Assembly (NCBI GenBank): GCA_024226315.1
Contig: JAAELT010000473.1
Span: forward strand, 51,943 to 115,942
DNA length: 64,000 nucleotides
Direction: 5' to 3'
Source: a bacterium
GTDB lineage: Bacteria > Acidobacteriota > Thermoanaerobaculia > Multivoradales > J023
Shown: positions 1 through 9,416 of the stretch, in pieces
Position numbering within the stretch: position 1 is the stretch's first letter
Layout of the letters: each line of letters starts with the position of its first letter
Notes under the pieces: model-generated
What the model saw: only the letters and a program-made list of their open reading frames with translations
Told to the model about the DNA's origin: nothing
Database searches by the model: none
Made by a program: the position numbers and the translations under genes

Positions 1-11
1 GGGTCTTCCTA

Positions 12-2951
12 GTGAAAATTTTTCTCGCCTCACCGAGCGACGTCGCCAACTACAAACAGGCGACGAAGCGCGTTACCGATCGCCTCAACGAGGAGAACGG
101 GGTCAAGTTGGGCTCCGAGCTCTTCCTGGAGGTGGTCGATTGGAACTCCCATATCGCGCCACTGATGAGTCTGCCGGAGAGCGCCGTGCTCGAGGAGGTC
201 GAGATCGGTGACAACGATCTCTTCCTGGGCATCGCCTGGTTGAGCTTCGACAATCTGCTGGGCGAAGCAACGCCGGCGACCGCGGATTTCGGGCCATCCA
301 CCGAACGGAATTTCGAGCTCGCGTTCAACTCCTGGAAAGATCGCGATCCGGCCCGCTGCCTGCTCTACCGCTGCATGCGGCTGCCCGAGAAGCTAACCGA
401 CATCAATGGCAAGGCGTTCGATCGCATTACCCGCTACTTCTCCCGCTTCCACCTCGGCGACAACAACCCGGCCACATACTCCGAGTTCAACTCGTCGACC
501 GATCTCGAGGAGCAGCTGGCGAGTCGCTTGTCGGCGATTCAGCAGAGCCTCGAAGGAGCTCGGGCCGACACCGGGGCCGTCGAGGAACCGATAGGCGCCA
601 CGGAAACCGCCAAGACCCCCGCTCCGGCCGCCGCCCCGCCAGCAGAGAAGCCCGCATCCGAAACTCCGGCCGAGCCCACCATGGCCGAGTTCGAGAAGCG
701 CATGCAACCGGGCAAGGCGTACGAGGTTTCGTTCCTGTCGATCGAGATCGTCGAGACGCCGCAGATCGCCAAGCTCGCGAAGCAGAACCCGCAAGGCGTC
801 GAGACACTCTATCGGTCCTTCCGTGAGCTGGTGGACGGCACCGCCGCCAGCTACGGCGGGGAAGTTTTTTCCTGGTCGGACAACGGCGGGCTGATGATCT
901 TCTGGTCGAATCGCAGTTACGACCACGCCATCATGACGGGCCTGAAAGTGCTCCACAGCCTGCCGGTCTTCAACCTGGATCCGAAGCAGAATCCGATCGC
1001 GGTCGGCGTCAAGACCCGCGCCGCCGCCCACGACGCTGTGATCATCTTCCAACTGCCATCGAGTGACATTTCCTCCGAGGATCTCGATTTCGCGGTCCAG
1101 ATGCAGCGCGACAACACGGAGCCGGCGGAGCTGTCCATCACCCGCCGACTGCTCGAGCGCATCGACAATCGGCTCAAGCCACACTTCAAATTCAAGGGGC
1201 GATTCGAGGGCGAGCCGGTCTATGCTTGTCGTTTGCCGGCGGCGGAGCGTGAACCGGAGCAGGCAAACCTGCAGGAATTCACCCGCCGGCTCGAACGACG
1301 AACCTCACAGGTGCGTGAGATTCTGGATCTCCCTACCTCCGACTTGGACATCTCGAGCCTGGAGGCGATGAGCACCGCCATCGACGAGACGTACTCGATC
1401 CTCAACAAGTACTGCTCATCGTTTTCGAACGTCGATCGGGACTGGCCGGTGGAGTTCTTTCGCCAGCTCGCCGCCACCACCCGCAAGATGATGCGCGAGG
1501 AAGCCGACGTCTGGAAGAAGCTGCGCAAGTGCTACGTCTCGGGCAAGCTGACCGCTGGCAAGGCGCGCAGACTCGAGGCCATTGTCCAGGCGGCGTCGCG
1601 CCGCCGCTCCCGGCCCGTGGTGATTCTCGACAAGCTTGAGCAGCGCTGCACGGCGCTCGCCGGCAGCGGCACGGAGGAGGAGGCGGCCGAGCCGCCGAAC
1701 GTCGATGACGATCTGATCAAGAAAGTCGACGTGCTGATCAAGGCAGACGCCCTGGACTCCGAGACCGCGCTTACCGAGCTGCTGCTCAACCGCAAGCAGG
1801 CGTTCCTCGAGTTCGTGGCCTCCTACAGCAAAGAGGCGCGTCACAAGCACCTGCTCGACAAGCTCTGGGAGACCGCCGACCTGATCTTGCTCGACGATCT
1901 CTACTCGATTCGTGGCCGCCAGCGGGCCAATGAGCAGAAGGTGTTCGAAGTCTTGACCAGCGCGCCGGTCGAAGACGGGCGGTTCCGCCTCCTTCACAAG
2001 GCGCTGTCGCAGGCGGCGGGGCCCACCGACAAGGCGATTCTCGCCGAGCTCGAGCACGCGGGCGGCAAGGCGGAGAAGCCAGACCTGCAGATCGTGTGGC
2101 GGTGCACGGTGCTTGGACATCGGGAGATCGAGGTACGCAAAGCTGCCGCGATGAAGCTGACGCCGAACTCCATGTGGCAGGCCGTCTCTCTTCCCAACGT
2201 GCCGGTCGCCAGCCTCTACGCCATCGGCGAACGGGTCAACAAAGCCGGCAACGAGGACGCGGAGAAGATCTTCTTCGACTGTATCCGCGCTCGCCTCGAG
2301 CATGTGGTCGAGACCTTCCGCACCCGTGAAGAAGCCTCGATGCTGACTCAATTGATCATGGTGCTCCTCGACTTTCCGTTCCTGGTCGAGACCGGGTACT
2401 TCGAGCGTTTCGACGACATCCTGCGCAAGTTCCTGGAACGCTCCCAGAAGGCGGGGGTCAAGGTCGAGTATTTCGAGAGCCTGCGCAAGACCCTGGAAGA
2501 AGCCCGTAAGACCGCCGACAAGAGCCCCAGCAAACCACCCGCCGGCATCAAGAAGCTTCCGCTGACGATCCAGCGAAGGCTTGCGGGAGAGGCTCGCTAC
2601 GTCTACTGGTTCGTGTCCCACCCGGACCCGCGGATCGCAGGGGAGACTCTGCGTCACGTGGGCCTGATGAACATCGAGAGGGTTTTGCGGCTGCGCGAGG
2701 TCAACGCGGCTGTGTTCGGCGCGTTGCTCAAGAAGCCGGAGCTCTTCACCCGTAGCGCGCCGCTGATCGCGGCGCTCAACCACCCCAAGTGCACACAGAA
2801 CTTCGCCAATCGCTACATCTCTACCATGGCGCGCTCTCGACAGGGCCTGCAGGAGCTCCAGAAACTGGCCAACAATCCGTCGGCGAACCCCGTCGTCCGC
2901 TCGGCCGCGAAGCGAATGACCGCAGCCAGAACCCGCGGGGCTCGGCGTTAG
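12..2951 (+). CDS. DUF4062 / degenerate cyclase-like / helical-repeat protein
   Basis: Role unknown, probably cytoplasmic signalling. Residues 1-180 resemble DUF4062, beginning with the typical MKIFLASPSDV. An Ala/Pro/Glu linker covers about 185-225. Residues 235-410 resemble a class III nucleotidyl cyclase domain: the strand SFLSIEIV has Glu245 where cyclases have the first metal Asp, and SWSDNGGLMIFW matches the usual GDG..A.F strand. Residues 430-979 are charged and helical, HEAT-like, with no catalytic motif I recognise. The cyclase active site looks weakened, so a regulatory or binding role is as likely as catalysis. The start is GTG. No in-frame stop lies upstream inside the window, so a longer N-terminus cannot be excluded, although the DUF4062 start argues against it. 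Confidence 0.7.
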   Translation: MKIFLASPSDVANYKQATKRVTDRLNEENGVKLGSELFLEVVDWNSHIAPLMSLPESAVLEEVEIGDNDLFLGIAWLSFDNLLGEATPATADFGPSTERNFELAFNSWKDRDPARCLLYRCMRLPEKLTDINGKAFDRITRYFSRFHLGDNNPATYSEFNSSTDLEEQLASRLSAIQQSLEGARADTGAVEEPIGATETAKTPAPAAAPPAEKPASETPAEPTMAEFEKRMQPGKAYEVSFLSIEIVETPQIAKLAKQNPQGVETLYRSFRELVDGTAASYGGEVFSWSDNGGLMIFWSNRSYDHAIMTGLKVLHSLPVFNLDPKQNPIAVGVKTRAAAHDAVIIFQLPSSDISSEDLDFAVQMQRDNTEPAELSITRRLLERIDNRLKPHFKFKGRFEGEPVYACRLPAAEREPEQANLQEFTRRLERRTSQVREILDLPTSDLDISSLEAMSTAIDETYSILNKYCSSFSNVDRDWPVEFFRQLAATTRKMMREEADVWKKLRKCYVSGKLTAGKARRLEAIVQAASRRRSRPVVILDKLEQRCTALAGSGTEEEAAEPPNVDDDLIKKVDVLIKADALDSETALTELLLNRKQAFLEFVASYSKEARHKHLLDKLWETADLILLDDLYSIRGRQRANEQKVFEVLTSAPVEDGRFRLLHKALSQAAGPTDKAILAELEHAGGKAEKPDLQIVWRCTVLGHREIEVRKAAAMKLTPNSMWQAVSLPNVPVASLYAIGERVNKAGNEDAEKIFFDCIRARLEHVVETFRTREEASMLTQLIMVLLDFPFLVETGYFERFDDILRKFLERSQKAGVKVEYFESLRKTLEEARKTADKSPSKPPAGIKKLPLTIQRRLAGEARYVYWFVSHPDPRIAGETLRHVGLMNIERVLRLREVNAAVFGALLKKPELFTRSAPLIAALNHPKCTQNFANRYISTMARSRQGLQELQKLANNPSANPVVRSAAKRMTAARTRGARR

Positions 2952-2979
2952 GACGTAAGGAGTGAGGAAGTAAATCAAC

Positions 2980-3954
2980 ATGATCTACGACAACATACTG
3001 CAGGTGGTCGGCAACACGCCGGTGGTGAGACTGAACCGCATCGGCGCGGAGCTCGAGACCGAGATCTACGGCAAGTGCGAGTTTCTGAACCCGGGCGGCT
3101 CTGTCAAAGACCGGATCGGCGTGCGCATGGTCGAGGGGCTGGAGAAATCGGGTTGCCTGCGGCCGACCACGACCATGATCGAGCCGACCAGCGGCAACAC
3201 GGGGATTGGTCTGTCGATGGCGGCGGCGGTCAAGGGGTATCGCCAGATCATCACCATGCCGGAGAAGATGAGCCGGGAGAAACAGGTGGTGATGGAAGCC
3301 CTCGGCTCGGAGATCATCCGCACGCCGACCGAGGCTGCCCACGACTCGCCCGAGAGCCTCCTTGGAGTGGCCAAGCGCCTCCATGAGGAAATCGAGGACT
3401 CCGTCATCCCGGACCAGTACAACAACCCGGACAACCCGGCGGCGCACTACGACACCACCGGCCCGGAGATCTGGAAGGACTTCGGCGAGTCGCTCGACAT
3501 GGTGGTGATCAGCTCCGGCACCGGCGGCACCATCACCGGAATCGCGCGTTATCTCAAGGAGAAGAACCCGGACATCTTGATCATCGGGGTGGATCCCGAG
3601 GGCTCGATCCTGGGTGGGCGCGAGATCGTCGGTACATATCAGGTCGAAGGCATCGGCTACGACTTCGTGCCTGAGGTGCTCGACCAGTCGCTAGTCGATG
3701 ATTGGGTCTACTCTAACGACCGCGTCAGCTTTCACTATGCGCGGCGCCTGATCCGCGAGGAAGGTCTGCTGGTGGGCGGTAGCTCGGGGGCCGCCATCTA
3801 CGGCACTCTCGAGGCGATCAAGAAGTATCCGAAGGCGAAGAAGACACTGGTGATCTTGCCCGACTCGATCCGCAACTACATGACCAAGTTCGTCGACGAC
3901 AACTGGATGCGCGAGCACGGATTTCTCGACGAGGAATCGCAGGCCTCCGACTAG
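2980..3954 (+). CDS. Cysteine synthase / cystathionine beta-synthase family PLP enzyme
   Basis: A fold-type II PLP enzyme that forms a C-S bond from an activated serine and sulfide or homocysteine. The PLP lysine is Lys43 in GGSVKDR. The substrate loop PTSGNTGIG is at 69-77, the phosphate-binding GTGGT is at 180-184 and a GGSSG loop lies near the C-terminus. The DPEGSILGG motif (205-213) favours the cystathionine beta-synthase branch over CysK. At 324 residues it is catalytic-core only, with no CBS regulatory domains. The ATG has a purine-rich Shine-Dalgarno (GGAGTGAGGAAG) and lies 28 bases after the preceding gene. Cysteine synthase and cystathionine beta-synthase cannot be separated from sequence alone. 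Confidence 0.88.
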   Translation: MIYDNILQVVGNTPVVRLNRIGAELETEIYGKCEFLNPGGSVKDRIGVRMVEGLEKSGCLRPTTTMIEPTSGNTGIGLSMAAAVKGYRQIITMPEKMSREKQVVMEALGSEIIRTPTEAAHDSPESLLGVAKRLHEEIEDSVIPDQYNNPDNPAAHYDTTGPEIWKDFGESLDMVVISSGTGGTITGIARYLKEKNPDILIIGVDPEGSILGGREIVGTYQVEGIGYDFVPEVLDQSLVDDWVYSNDRVSFHYARRLIREEGLLVGGSSGAAIYGTLEAIKKYPKAKKTLVILPDSIRNYMTKFVDDNWMREHGFLDEESQASD

Positions 3955-3968
3955 CTCCAGCCAGGGCG

Positions 3969-6900
3969 CTAGCTGGCCGCTCGCTCGACGAGGATCTTCC
4001 AGCGGCCGGCCGCTTGCACCAGCTCCAGGGTCTTGCGTACGCGATCGTGGTAGTCGTCGGACCGGTAGAGCTGATCGAAACTCAGACTAACCCGGCCATC
4101 GCCGAGCTCTTGCACCTCGAAGGCTCTCAACTCCAGCTCAATCCGTCGAGGCTTCAGGATTCTCTCCGTGCGCTGGTTCTCCCAGTCGGCTCGGCTCAGG
4201 TCGAAGGTCGGTCGAAATTCCGCGTCGTAGTACCCGAGATAATCGTCGACTCGCTGCTCTGACCAGGCGCGCGCCCAGCTATGCGCCAAATCGACTACCT
4301 GCTGCTCCTGGAGACTGAGCTGCCGTGCCTCGGGATTGAGCGTTTCCGGCACCGGTGCTGGGCGGGCCGCTGGCCCATCGATGCTCGACGCGGGCTCGGT
4401 CGCCGGCACCGAAACTTCGGCTGCTGACGCCGGTAAGTCGACTGCCACTATTGGTGCCGGCGCTATGGTCGAAGACCGGTCGCCGGGCTCGATGACGACC
4501 GACTCTGTCACGGCGCCAGGAAGAAGCAGCAAGCAGGGGATCGCCATCACTGCCAGCGAAACGGTCATACGCCTACGGCTTCCCCAAGCCGCGCTCCTCC
4601 TGGCCGAAGCTGCCAAGGCGTAGGCGCCGGAGCGGACTTCCGGTGGCCGCGGGTCTTCCACCGATGGCCGTGGCAGCGCGATGAGCAGTTTCTCGGTCGG
4701 AGTCCGATTGTAGGCCTTCGGCGCCTCCTGCATTGCTGGTGGCTCGTCGACCGGGACGCGAACGATTTCGAGCACGGAAGCCGCGGGGCTCTTCGGCGGC
4801 GCCTCCGGCGGGGTGAACGCCCGCTCGGCGCCCCCGCAGCGCGGGTCTTCCGGCCCCAGGAGCTCCGAAATCGCTCCGGCGGAGAGAGGTTTGCTGAACA
4901 GGAAACCCTGTCCCACCTCACAGCCCTCGGCCAACAAGCTCTCGACCTCCTCGGGCGCTTCGATGCCCTCGGCGACGATCTGGACCTTCATCTTGCGGGC
5001 CAGGGCGACGATGCCGCTCAGCACCGAGGCGCCCGTCGATCGTTGAGTGATCGTCCGCACAAGGCTCTGGTGGATCTTCAACCGATCGAAGCGGAAGCGC
5101 TGAAAATGCTCCAGGGCCGAAGCTCCGCTGCCGAAATTGTCCAACGTCAGCCGGACGCCGAGCTCGCCCAGCTGGCGAAAGGACTGCTCGAGGTCTTGCG
5201 GTAGGTTCTCGAGCAGCTTCTCGTTGAGCTCGAGATCCAGCAACCGGGGCGCCAGCTGTTTCTCTTCGAGCGCTTGCTGGACCGTCGCCGCGAATTTGGA
5301 ATCCCGGCACTGCACGGGAGACAGGTTCACCGAGACGGGAACGTCGCGGTCGAACGTCTGCTGCCACTGCTTGGCCTGCGCGCACGCGGACCGGATTACC
5401 CAGTCCCCGATGGCGCGGATCTCTCCGGTGCTTTCCGCGATCGGAATCAGCCGCCCTGGTCCGATGACGCCCTTCGTCGGATGTGCCCATCTGAGCAGCG
5501 CTTCGACGCCGACCACCTGACGCGTGTCGAGCGCCACCTGCTGCTGATACTCCAGGAACAGCTCGCCGCGATCGGCGGCGCCTTCGAGATCCCGGGCCAG
5601 TGCCAGGCGCCGTTGGACCTCCCAGTCCATCTCGCGAGCGAAGAACCGAGCGCTGTTGCCGCCGTTGTTCTTGGCCTTGTAGAGGGCCAGATCAGCCTGC
5701 CGGAGCAGGTCTTTGGCGCGAGTGCTCCCCGCGGGATAGACCGAGATCCCCAGGCTACCCGTGACCCGTAACTCGCGCCCGTCCACGTCCACGGACTGCG
5801 CCAACACCGAGAGAAGACGGCCGGCAAGCTCCATGACGTTCTTGACGTCGTTGAACTCGGAGAGGATGACAGCGAACTCGTCGCCGCCGATCCGCGCCAG
5901 GGTGTCGATCTTGCGCACCAGCTTTCTCAGGCGCTTGGCGACCTTGATCAGAAGAGCGTCGCCGACGCCGTGGCCGAAGGTGTCGTTGACGTATTTGAAG
6001 TCGTCCAGGTCGATCAGCAGCAATGCGACCTTGTGGCCGAAACGGTCGGCGTGGGCCACGGCGTGCTCGAGCCGCTCGTCGAACGAATAGCGGTTGTACA
6101 GCTTGGTGAGGAAGTCGTTGCGGGCGAGCTGCAGCAAGTCGCTGCGAGTCGTCGGATCGTCCCGTTCCGCTTCGACCTGCGCAGGGCCTGCATCCTCGGC
6201 GGAGCGCGAGGCAAGTCTCTGGGCCGCCCGGAGCGGTCGCGGCACCATCTGCGTGGCCTGTCGTTCCCGCGCTCCCTTGGGCCCTGCCGCCTCGGCGACG
6301 ATTCGGTTCCAGTTCTTGAGGTTGCGGAACCCCGTCTCCACCTCTTCGACGCGCTCGGGTCTGGAGAACAGGTAGCCTTGCAGCTGGTCGTAGTTGTTCT
6401 CCGCCAGGAAGCGCTGGTGGTCGACGGTCTCGACGCCTTCGGCCACCACCTTGAGTCCCAGGTGATGGGACATGGCGACGATGGCGGTGACGATGGCCGC
6501 CGACGCCGTGTCGTTCGGGACCCGACTGACGAAGGAACGATCGACCTTCACGCAGCTGATCGGCAGGGTCCTGAGATAGGACAGCGACGTTTGGCCGGTG
6601 CCGAAGTCGTCGAGGGCCAGGTGCACGCCCTTCTGCACCAGCGTTTCGAACTGGGACATGATCCGGCCAGCGTCGGGCAGGTTGCCCCGCTCGCTCAGCT
6701 CGAGTTGCAGCCACGAAGGCGGAAAGCCGGTCTCCTCGATGATCGCCAGAACCTGCTGGGCGAAGTCTTCCTCGGCCAGGAAACGCATCGAGACGTTGAG
6801 CGACATGAGGAGCGGGGGGTAGCCGTCGTCTAGCCACTTTCGACCTTGCTGGCAGCCATTGAGCAATACCCAACGATCGATCTCAGCGATCAGATCGGAT

Positions 6901-8222
6901 TCTTCGGCGACAGGCAGGAAGTCGTTGGGTGACACGAGGCCGCGCTCCGGGTGTTGCCAGCGGACTAGTCCTTCGACCCCCATGGGGGTCGACGTCCGGC
7001 TGTCTACCAGTAGCTGGTAGCAGAGGAAGAGCTGCTGCTCGTCGAGGGCCTTGCGAATCTCGGCCTTGAGCTCGAGCTTCTCGAGCACAACCTGGTTCAT
7101 AAAGCTCTCGAAGACGGCACAGGCCTTCCGTTCGTGTTGCTTGCAGTAGCGCATCGCGGTTTCGGCGCGCTGCAGCAGCACCTCTTCGCCTTCGCCCTCG
7201 AGATTCAACGAGTCGGCGATACCAATCTTGGCGCCGAGCCGGAACTCACGATCGCGAATGGTCAACGGCCGAGCGAGGCTGGCCAGCAGCCTTTCGGCGA
7301 CGATAAGCGCCGCCTTCTGGTCCTGGACGCTTCCCAGCAGGATGGCGAACTGGTCGCCGTTGACGCGGGCGAACGACGCCAGGGAGCCCTCGTCCCCGAT
7401 CTGGGAGACAAGATCGCCGTCTCGGAGACAGCCCTGGAGGCGCTTGGCGACGATCCGCAGCAACTCGTCGGCCAACGAACGGCCGATCAGGTCGTTGACT
7501 TCCCTGAAGTCGTCGATGTCGAGGTAGAGCACCGCGGAATAGACCGAGGAGCGCTGGCCCTGCGCTAGGACCAGCCCCAGGGAGCTGACGAACATCTCGC
7601 GGTTGGGTAGACCCGTCACCGCGTCGTAATTGCGAAGTTGCAGAAGCTCCGTGCTGGCTTTCAGCGCGCTTTCCTTTACCTGCTCGAGGTCGAGCTCCTG
7701 GTCGCTCAGAGACCTGAACTTCTTCGCCATCGACAACCAGCGGTGGATGCGGAAGGTCGCTACCCGCCAGTTGACCGGTGCGGCGATGATGTCGGTGAAC
7801 TCCTCGGAGAGGATTTTCTGAATGTGGTGCGAGTCGGACAAGTCGGAGATCACCAGCATCGGGATCGCCCTGCCTGCCGGCAGCTTGCGCAACCCCGCGC
7901 AAAGCCGGGCGGCCCCCATGTCGTCCAGGGCCAGGTCGGTGAGGATCAGGTCTGGTGGGCGGGTGTCGATGCAACCTAGGATGGCCTCCCCCCGGCTCTC
8001 CGCGGTGACGCGAAATCCCGCCTTCTGCAGAATCGTCGTCCCGATCGCCCGCACCTGGAGCTGCTGCGTGGCAAGAAGGACTACAGGCTGGCTCTCGGAC
8101 CGCTCGAGAGGAACGACCTCGGCGGGCGAAGTGTCGGCGTTCACCGGCTGCCCCGATGGGCCCACCAGGGCGGGTGTCTCGTTGCCGGACCAATACATGG
8201 TTGTCGCGCTCTTCATCGCCAT
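3969..8222 (-). CDS. REC-GGDEF-EAL-GGDEF-EAL-TM-NTF2-like c-di-GMP protein
   Basis: A 1,417-residue composite protein of c-di-GMP signalling. In order: a receiver-like domain (46-165), GGDEF1 (195-310, degenerate NGDQF at 288-292), EAL1 (385-630, with E417-G-L and DDFGTG), GGDEF2 (700-865, canonical GGDEF at 779-783 with an RxxD inhibitory site just upstream), EAL2 (870-1125, E907-A-L but DNFGSG and KIH in place of DDFGTG and KxD), a proline-rich linker, one membrane segment (about 1219-1240) and an NTF2-like tail (1305-1415). The receiver keeps Asp96 but lacks the acidic pair and the KP lysine (AAP at 147-149), so it is probably a pseudo-receiver. Likely activities are synthesis by GGDEF2 and hydrolysis by EAL1, with the other two halves regulatory. 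The single membrane span would place the NTF2-like tail outside the cytoplasm. Confidence 0.88.
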   Translation of the reverse strand: MAMKSATTMYWSGNETPALVGPSGQPVNADTSPAEVVPLERSESQPVVLLATQQLQVRAIGTTILQKAGFRVTAESRGEAILGCIDTRPPDLILTDLALDDMGAARLCAGLRKLPAGRAIPMLVISDLSDSHHIQKILSEEFTDIIAAPVNWRVATFRIHRWLSMAKKFRSLSDQELDLEQVKESALKASTELLQLRNYDAVTGLPNREMFVSSLGLVLAQGQRSSVYSAVLYLDIDDFREVNDLIGRSLADELLRIVAKRLQGCLRDGDLVSQIGDEGSLASFARVNGDQFAILLGSVQDQKAALIVAERLLASLARPLTIRDREFRLGAKIGIADSLNLEGEGEEVLLQRAETAMRYCKQHERKACAVFESFMNQVVLEKLELKAEIRKALDEQQLFLCYQLLVDSRTSTPMGVEGLVRWQHPERGLVSPNDFLPVAEESDLIAEIDRWVLLNGCQQGRKWLDDGYPPLLMSLNVSMRFLAEEDFAQQVLAIIEETGFPPSWLQLELSERGNLPDAGRIMSQFETLVQKGVHLALDDFGTGQTSLSYLRTLPISCVKVDRSFVSRVPNDTASAAIVTAIVAMSHHLGLKVVAEGVETVDHQRFLAENNYDQLQGYLFSRPERVEEVETGFRNLKNWNRIVAEAAGPKGARERQATQMVPRPLRAAQRLASRSAEDAGPAQVEAERDDPTTRSDLLQLARNDFLTKLYNRYSFDERLEHAVAHADRFGHKVALLLIDLDDFKYVNDTFGHGVGDALLIKVAKRLRKLVRKIDTLARIGGDEFAVILSEFNDVKNVMELAGRLLSVLAQSVDVDGRELRVTGSLGISVYPAGSTRAKDLLRQADLALYKAKNNGGNSARFFAREMDWEVQRRLALARDLEGAADRGELFLEYQQQVALDTRQVVGVEALLRWAHPTKGVIGPGRLIPIAESTGEIRAIGDWVIRSACAQAKQWQQTFDRDVPVSVNLSPVQCRDSKFAATVQQALEEKQLAPRLLDLELNEKLLENLPQDLEQSFRQLGELGVRLTLDNFGSGASALEHFQRFRFDRLKIHQSLVRTITQRSTGASVLSGIVALARKMKVQIVAEGIEAPEEVESLLAEGCEVGQGFLFSKPLSAGAISELLGPEDPRCGGAERAFTPPEAPPKSPAASVLEIVRVPVDEPPAMQEAPKAYNRTPTEKLLIALPRPSVEDPRPPEVRSGAYALAASARRSAAWGSRRRMTVSLAVMAIPCLLLLPGAVTESVVIEPGDRSSTIAPAPIVAVDLPASAAEVSVPATEPASSIDGPAARPAPVPETLNPEARQLSLQEQQVVDLAHSWARAWSEQRVDDYLGYYDAEFRPTFDLSRADWENQRTERILKPRRIELELRAFEVQELGDGRVSLSFDQLYRSDDYHDRVRKTLELVQAAGRWKILVERAAS

Positions 8223-8522
8223 TCAATGCCTATCTAGCAAAGGACTTGCCATCGAGGATCGTCGATATCAGTCGCGCATTCGACCCTGAGATCTGGGCGG
8301 CGATACCGCGCTTTCTCTCAATAGGCGGCGTCCGGCTACACGTTGAGCAACAAATCTTACGAACAACATTACGAAACACCGGCCTGTCCTGGACGATTTG
8401 CCTGCCGGACGATTCGTTGACAGATTCCCGTGCAGGGAGTTTCTCCCCGTTTCCAATCAAGCTCTCTGCTAAGATCCAGCAATCTTGAGATTTGTCGCGA
8501 CCCCGCGGAGCGAGGCGCTCCC
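8223..8522. other. Divergent intergenic region with weak promoter-like boxes
   Basis: A 300-base gap between two divergently transcribed genes. It contains an AT-rich stretch (8350-8375) unusual for this genome, with a TAAGAT on the minus strand (8354-8359) that could serve the large c-di-GMP gene. On the plus strand a TTGACA (8417-8422) and an extended TGCTAAGAT (8467-8475) occur, but they are too far apart to form one promoter. No ORF with family similarity is visible here. Confidence 0.35.
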
Positions 8523-9416
8523 ATGAAACCGGCAGCATTCGACTACACGGCTCCCGACAGTCTGGAGGAGACCCTGGCTGTGCTGGGGGAGCATGCCGAC
8601 GATGCCAAGCTCCTGGCCGGCGGTCAGAGCCTGGTGCCGATGATGAACTTCCGCCTGGCGCAGCCGGCGATGATTATCGACTGCAACCGCCTCCGTGATC
8701 TGGACTTTGTTCGACAGACCGACGACGGTGGCTTGCGGATCGGCGCCATGACCCGGGTGCGCAGCCTGGAGCGCGACCTGAAGGTCGAACGCTCGGCGCC
8801 GCTGCTGTTCGAAACCGTGCCGTGGGTCGCCCATCCACAGATCCGGGCAAGGGGGACTCTCGGAGGCAGCCTCGCCCACGCCGATCCGGCCGCGGAGCTG
8901 CCCGTGGTGGCCCTGGCGCGGCGGTTTCGGCTGCGCCTTCGGCACACCGGCTCCGAGCGCTGGGTCGATGCGAAAGATTTTTTCGTCGGCCTGCTCGAGA
9001 CCACCCTGGAGCCGCGAGAGATGCTGGTCGAGGTGGCGGTGCCGCCATTGCCACGGCGCACCGGTTGGGCATTCACCGAAGTTGCCAGGCGACAGGGTGA
9101 CTACGCCCAGGTAGGAGTCGCGGCCCTGGTGACATTGGGCGACGGCGGTTCTTGCCGCGATGCCCGCCTGGTCTACCTGAGCGTCGGCGAGACGCCGATC
9201 GAGGCCTCGCGCGCGGCCCTGTCCCTGGTGGGGGAGAGCCTCGACGAGGAGAGCTTCGCGGCGGCGGCGGAGACGGCCGCCGGCAGCGAGATCGAGCCCA
9301 CCTCCGACATCCACGCATCCGCGGCATACAAGAGGCATCTCGCCCGGGTGCTCACGGTCCGTGCCTTGCGCCGGGCGACCGAACGCGCCTGGGCAGCCGA
9401 CGGAGGAGCGAGGTGA
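8523..9416 (+). CDS. Xanthine dehydrogenase/CO dehydrogenase family FAD-binding (medium) subunit
   Basis: The FAD-binding medium subunit of a molybdenum hydroxylase (CoxM/XdhB type), which takes electrons from the 2Fe-2S subunit to FAD. The PCMH-type FAD domain opens with FDYTAPDSLEETLAVL and carries LLAGGQSLVPMMNFRLA and the second signature RARGTLGGSLAHADPAAELP. The C-terminal CO-dehydrogenase flavoprotein domain ends the 297 residues. The ATG at 8523 is preferred because the FAD domain begins directly there. An upstream in-frame ATG (8430) would add 31 residues without similarity. It is the first gene of a five-gene overlapping operon and overlaps the 2Fe-2S gene by four bases. No molybdopterin large subunit is nearby. 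Confidence 0.87.
   Translation: MKPAAFDYTAPDSLEETLAVLGEHADDAKLLAGGQSLVPMMNFRLAQPAMIIDCNRLRDLDFVRQTDDGGLRIGAMTRVRSLERDLKVERSAPLLFETVPWVAHPQIRARGTLGGSLAHADPAAELPVVALARRFRLRLRHTGSERWVDAKDFFVGLLETTLEPREMLVEVAVPPLPRRTGWAFTEVARRQGDYAQVGVAALVTLGDGGSCRDARLVYLSVGETPIEASRAALSLVGESLDEESFAAAAETAAGSEIEPTSDIHASAAYKRHLARVLTVRALRRATERAWAADGGAR

Noticed and set aside
8417..8475. A standard promoter made from TTGACA and TAAGAT
   Set aside because: The two boxes are 47 bases apart; each may be chance or belong to a different element.
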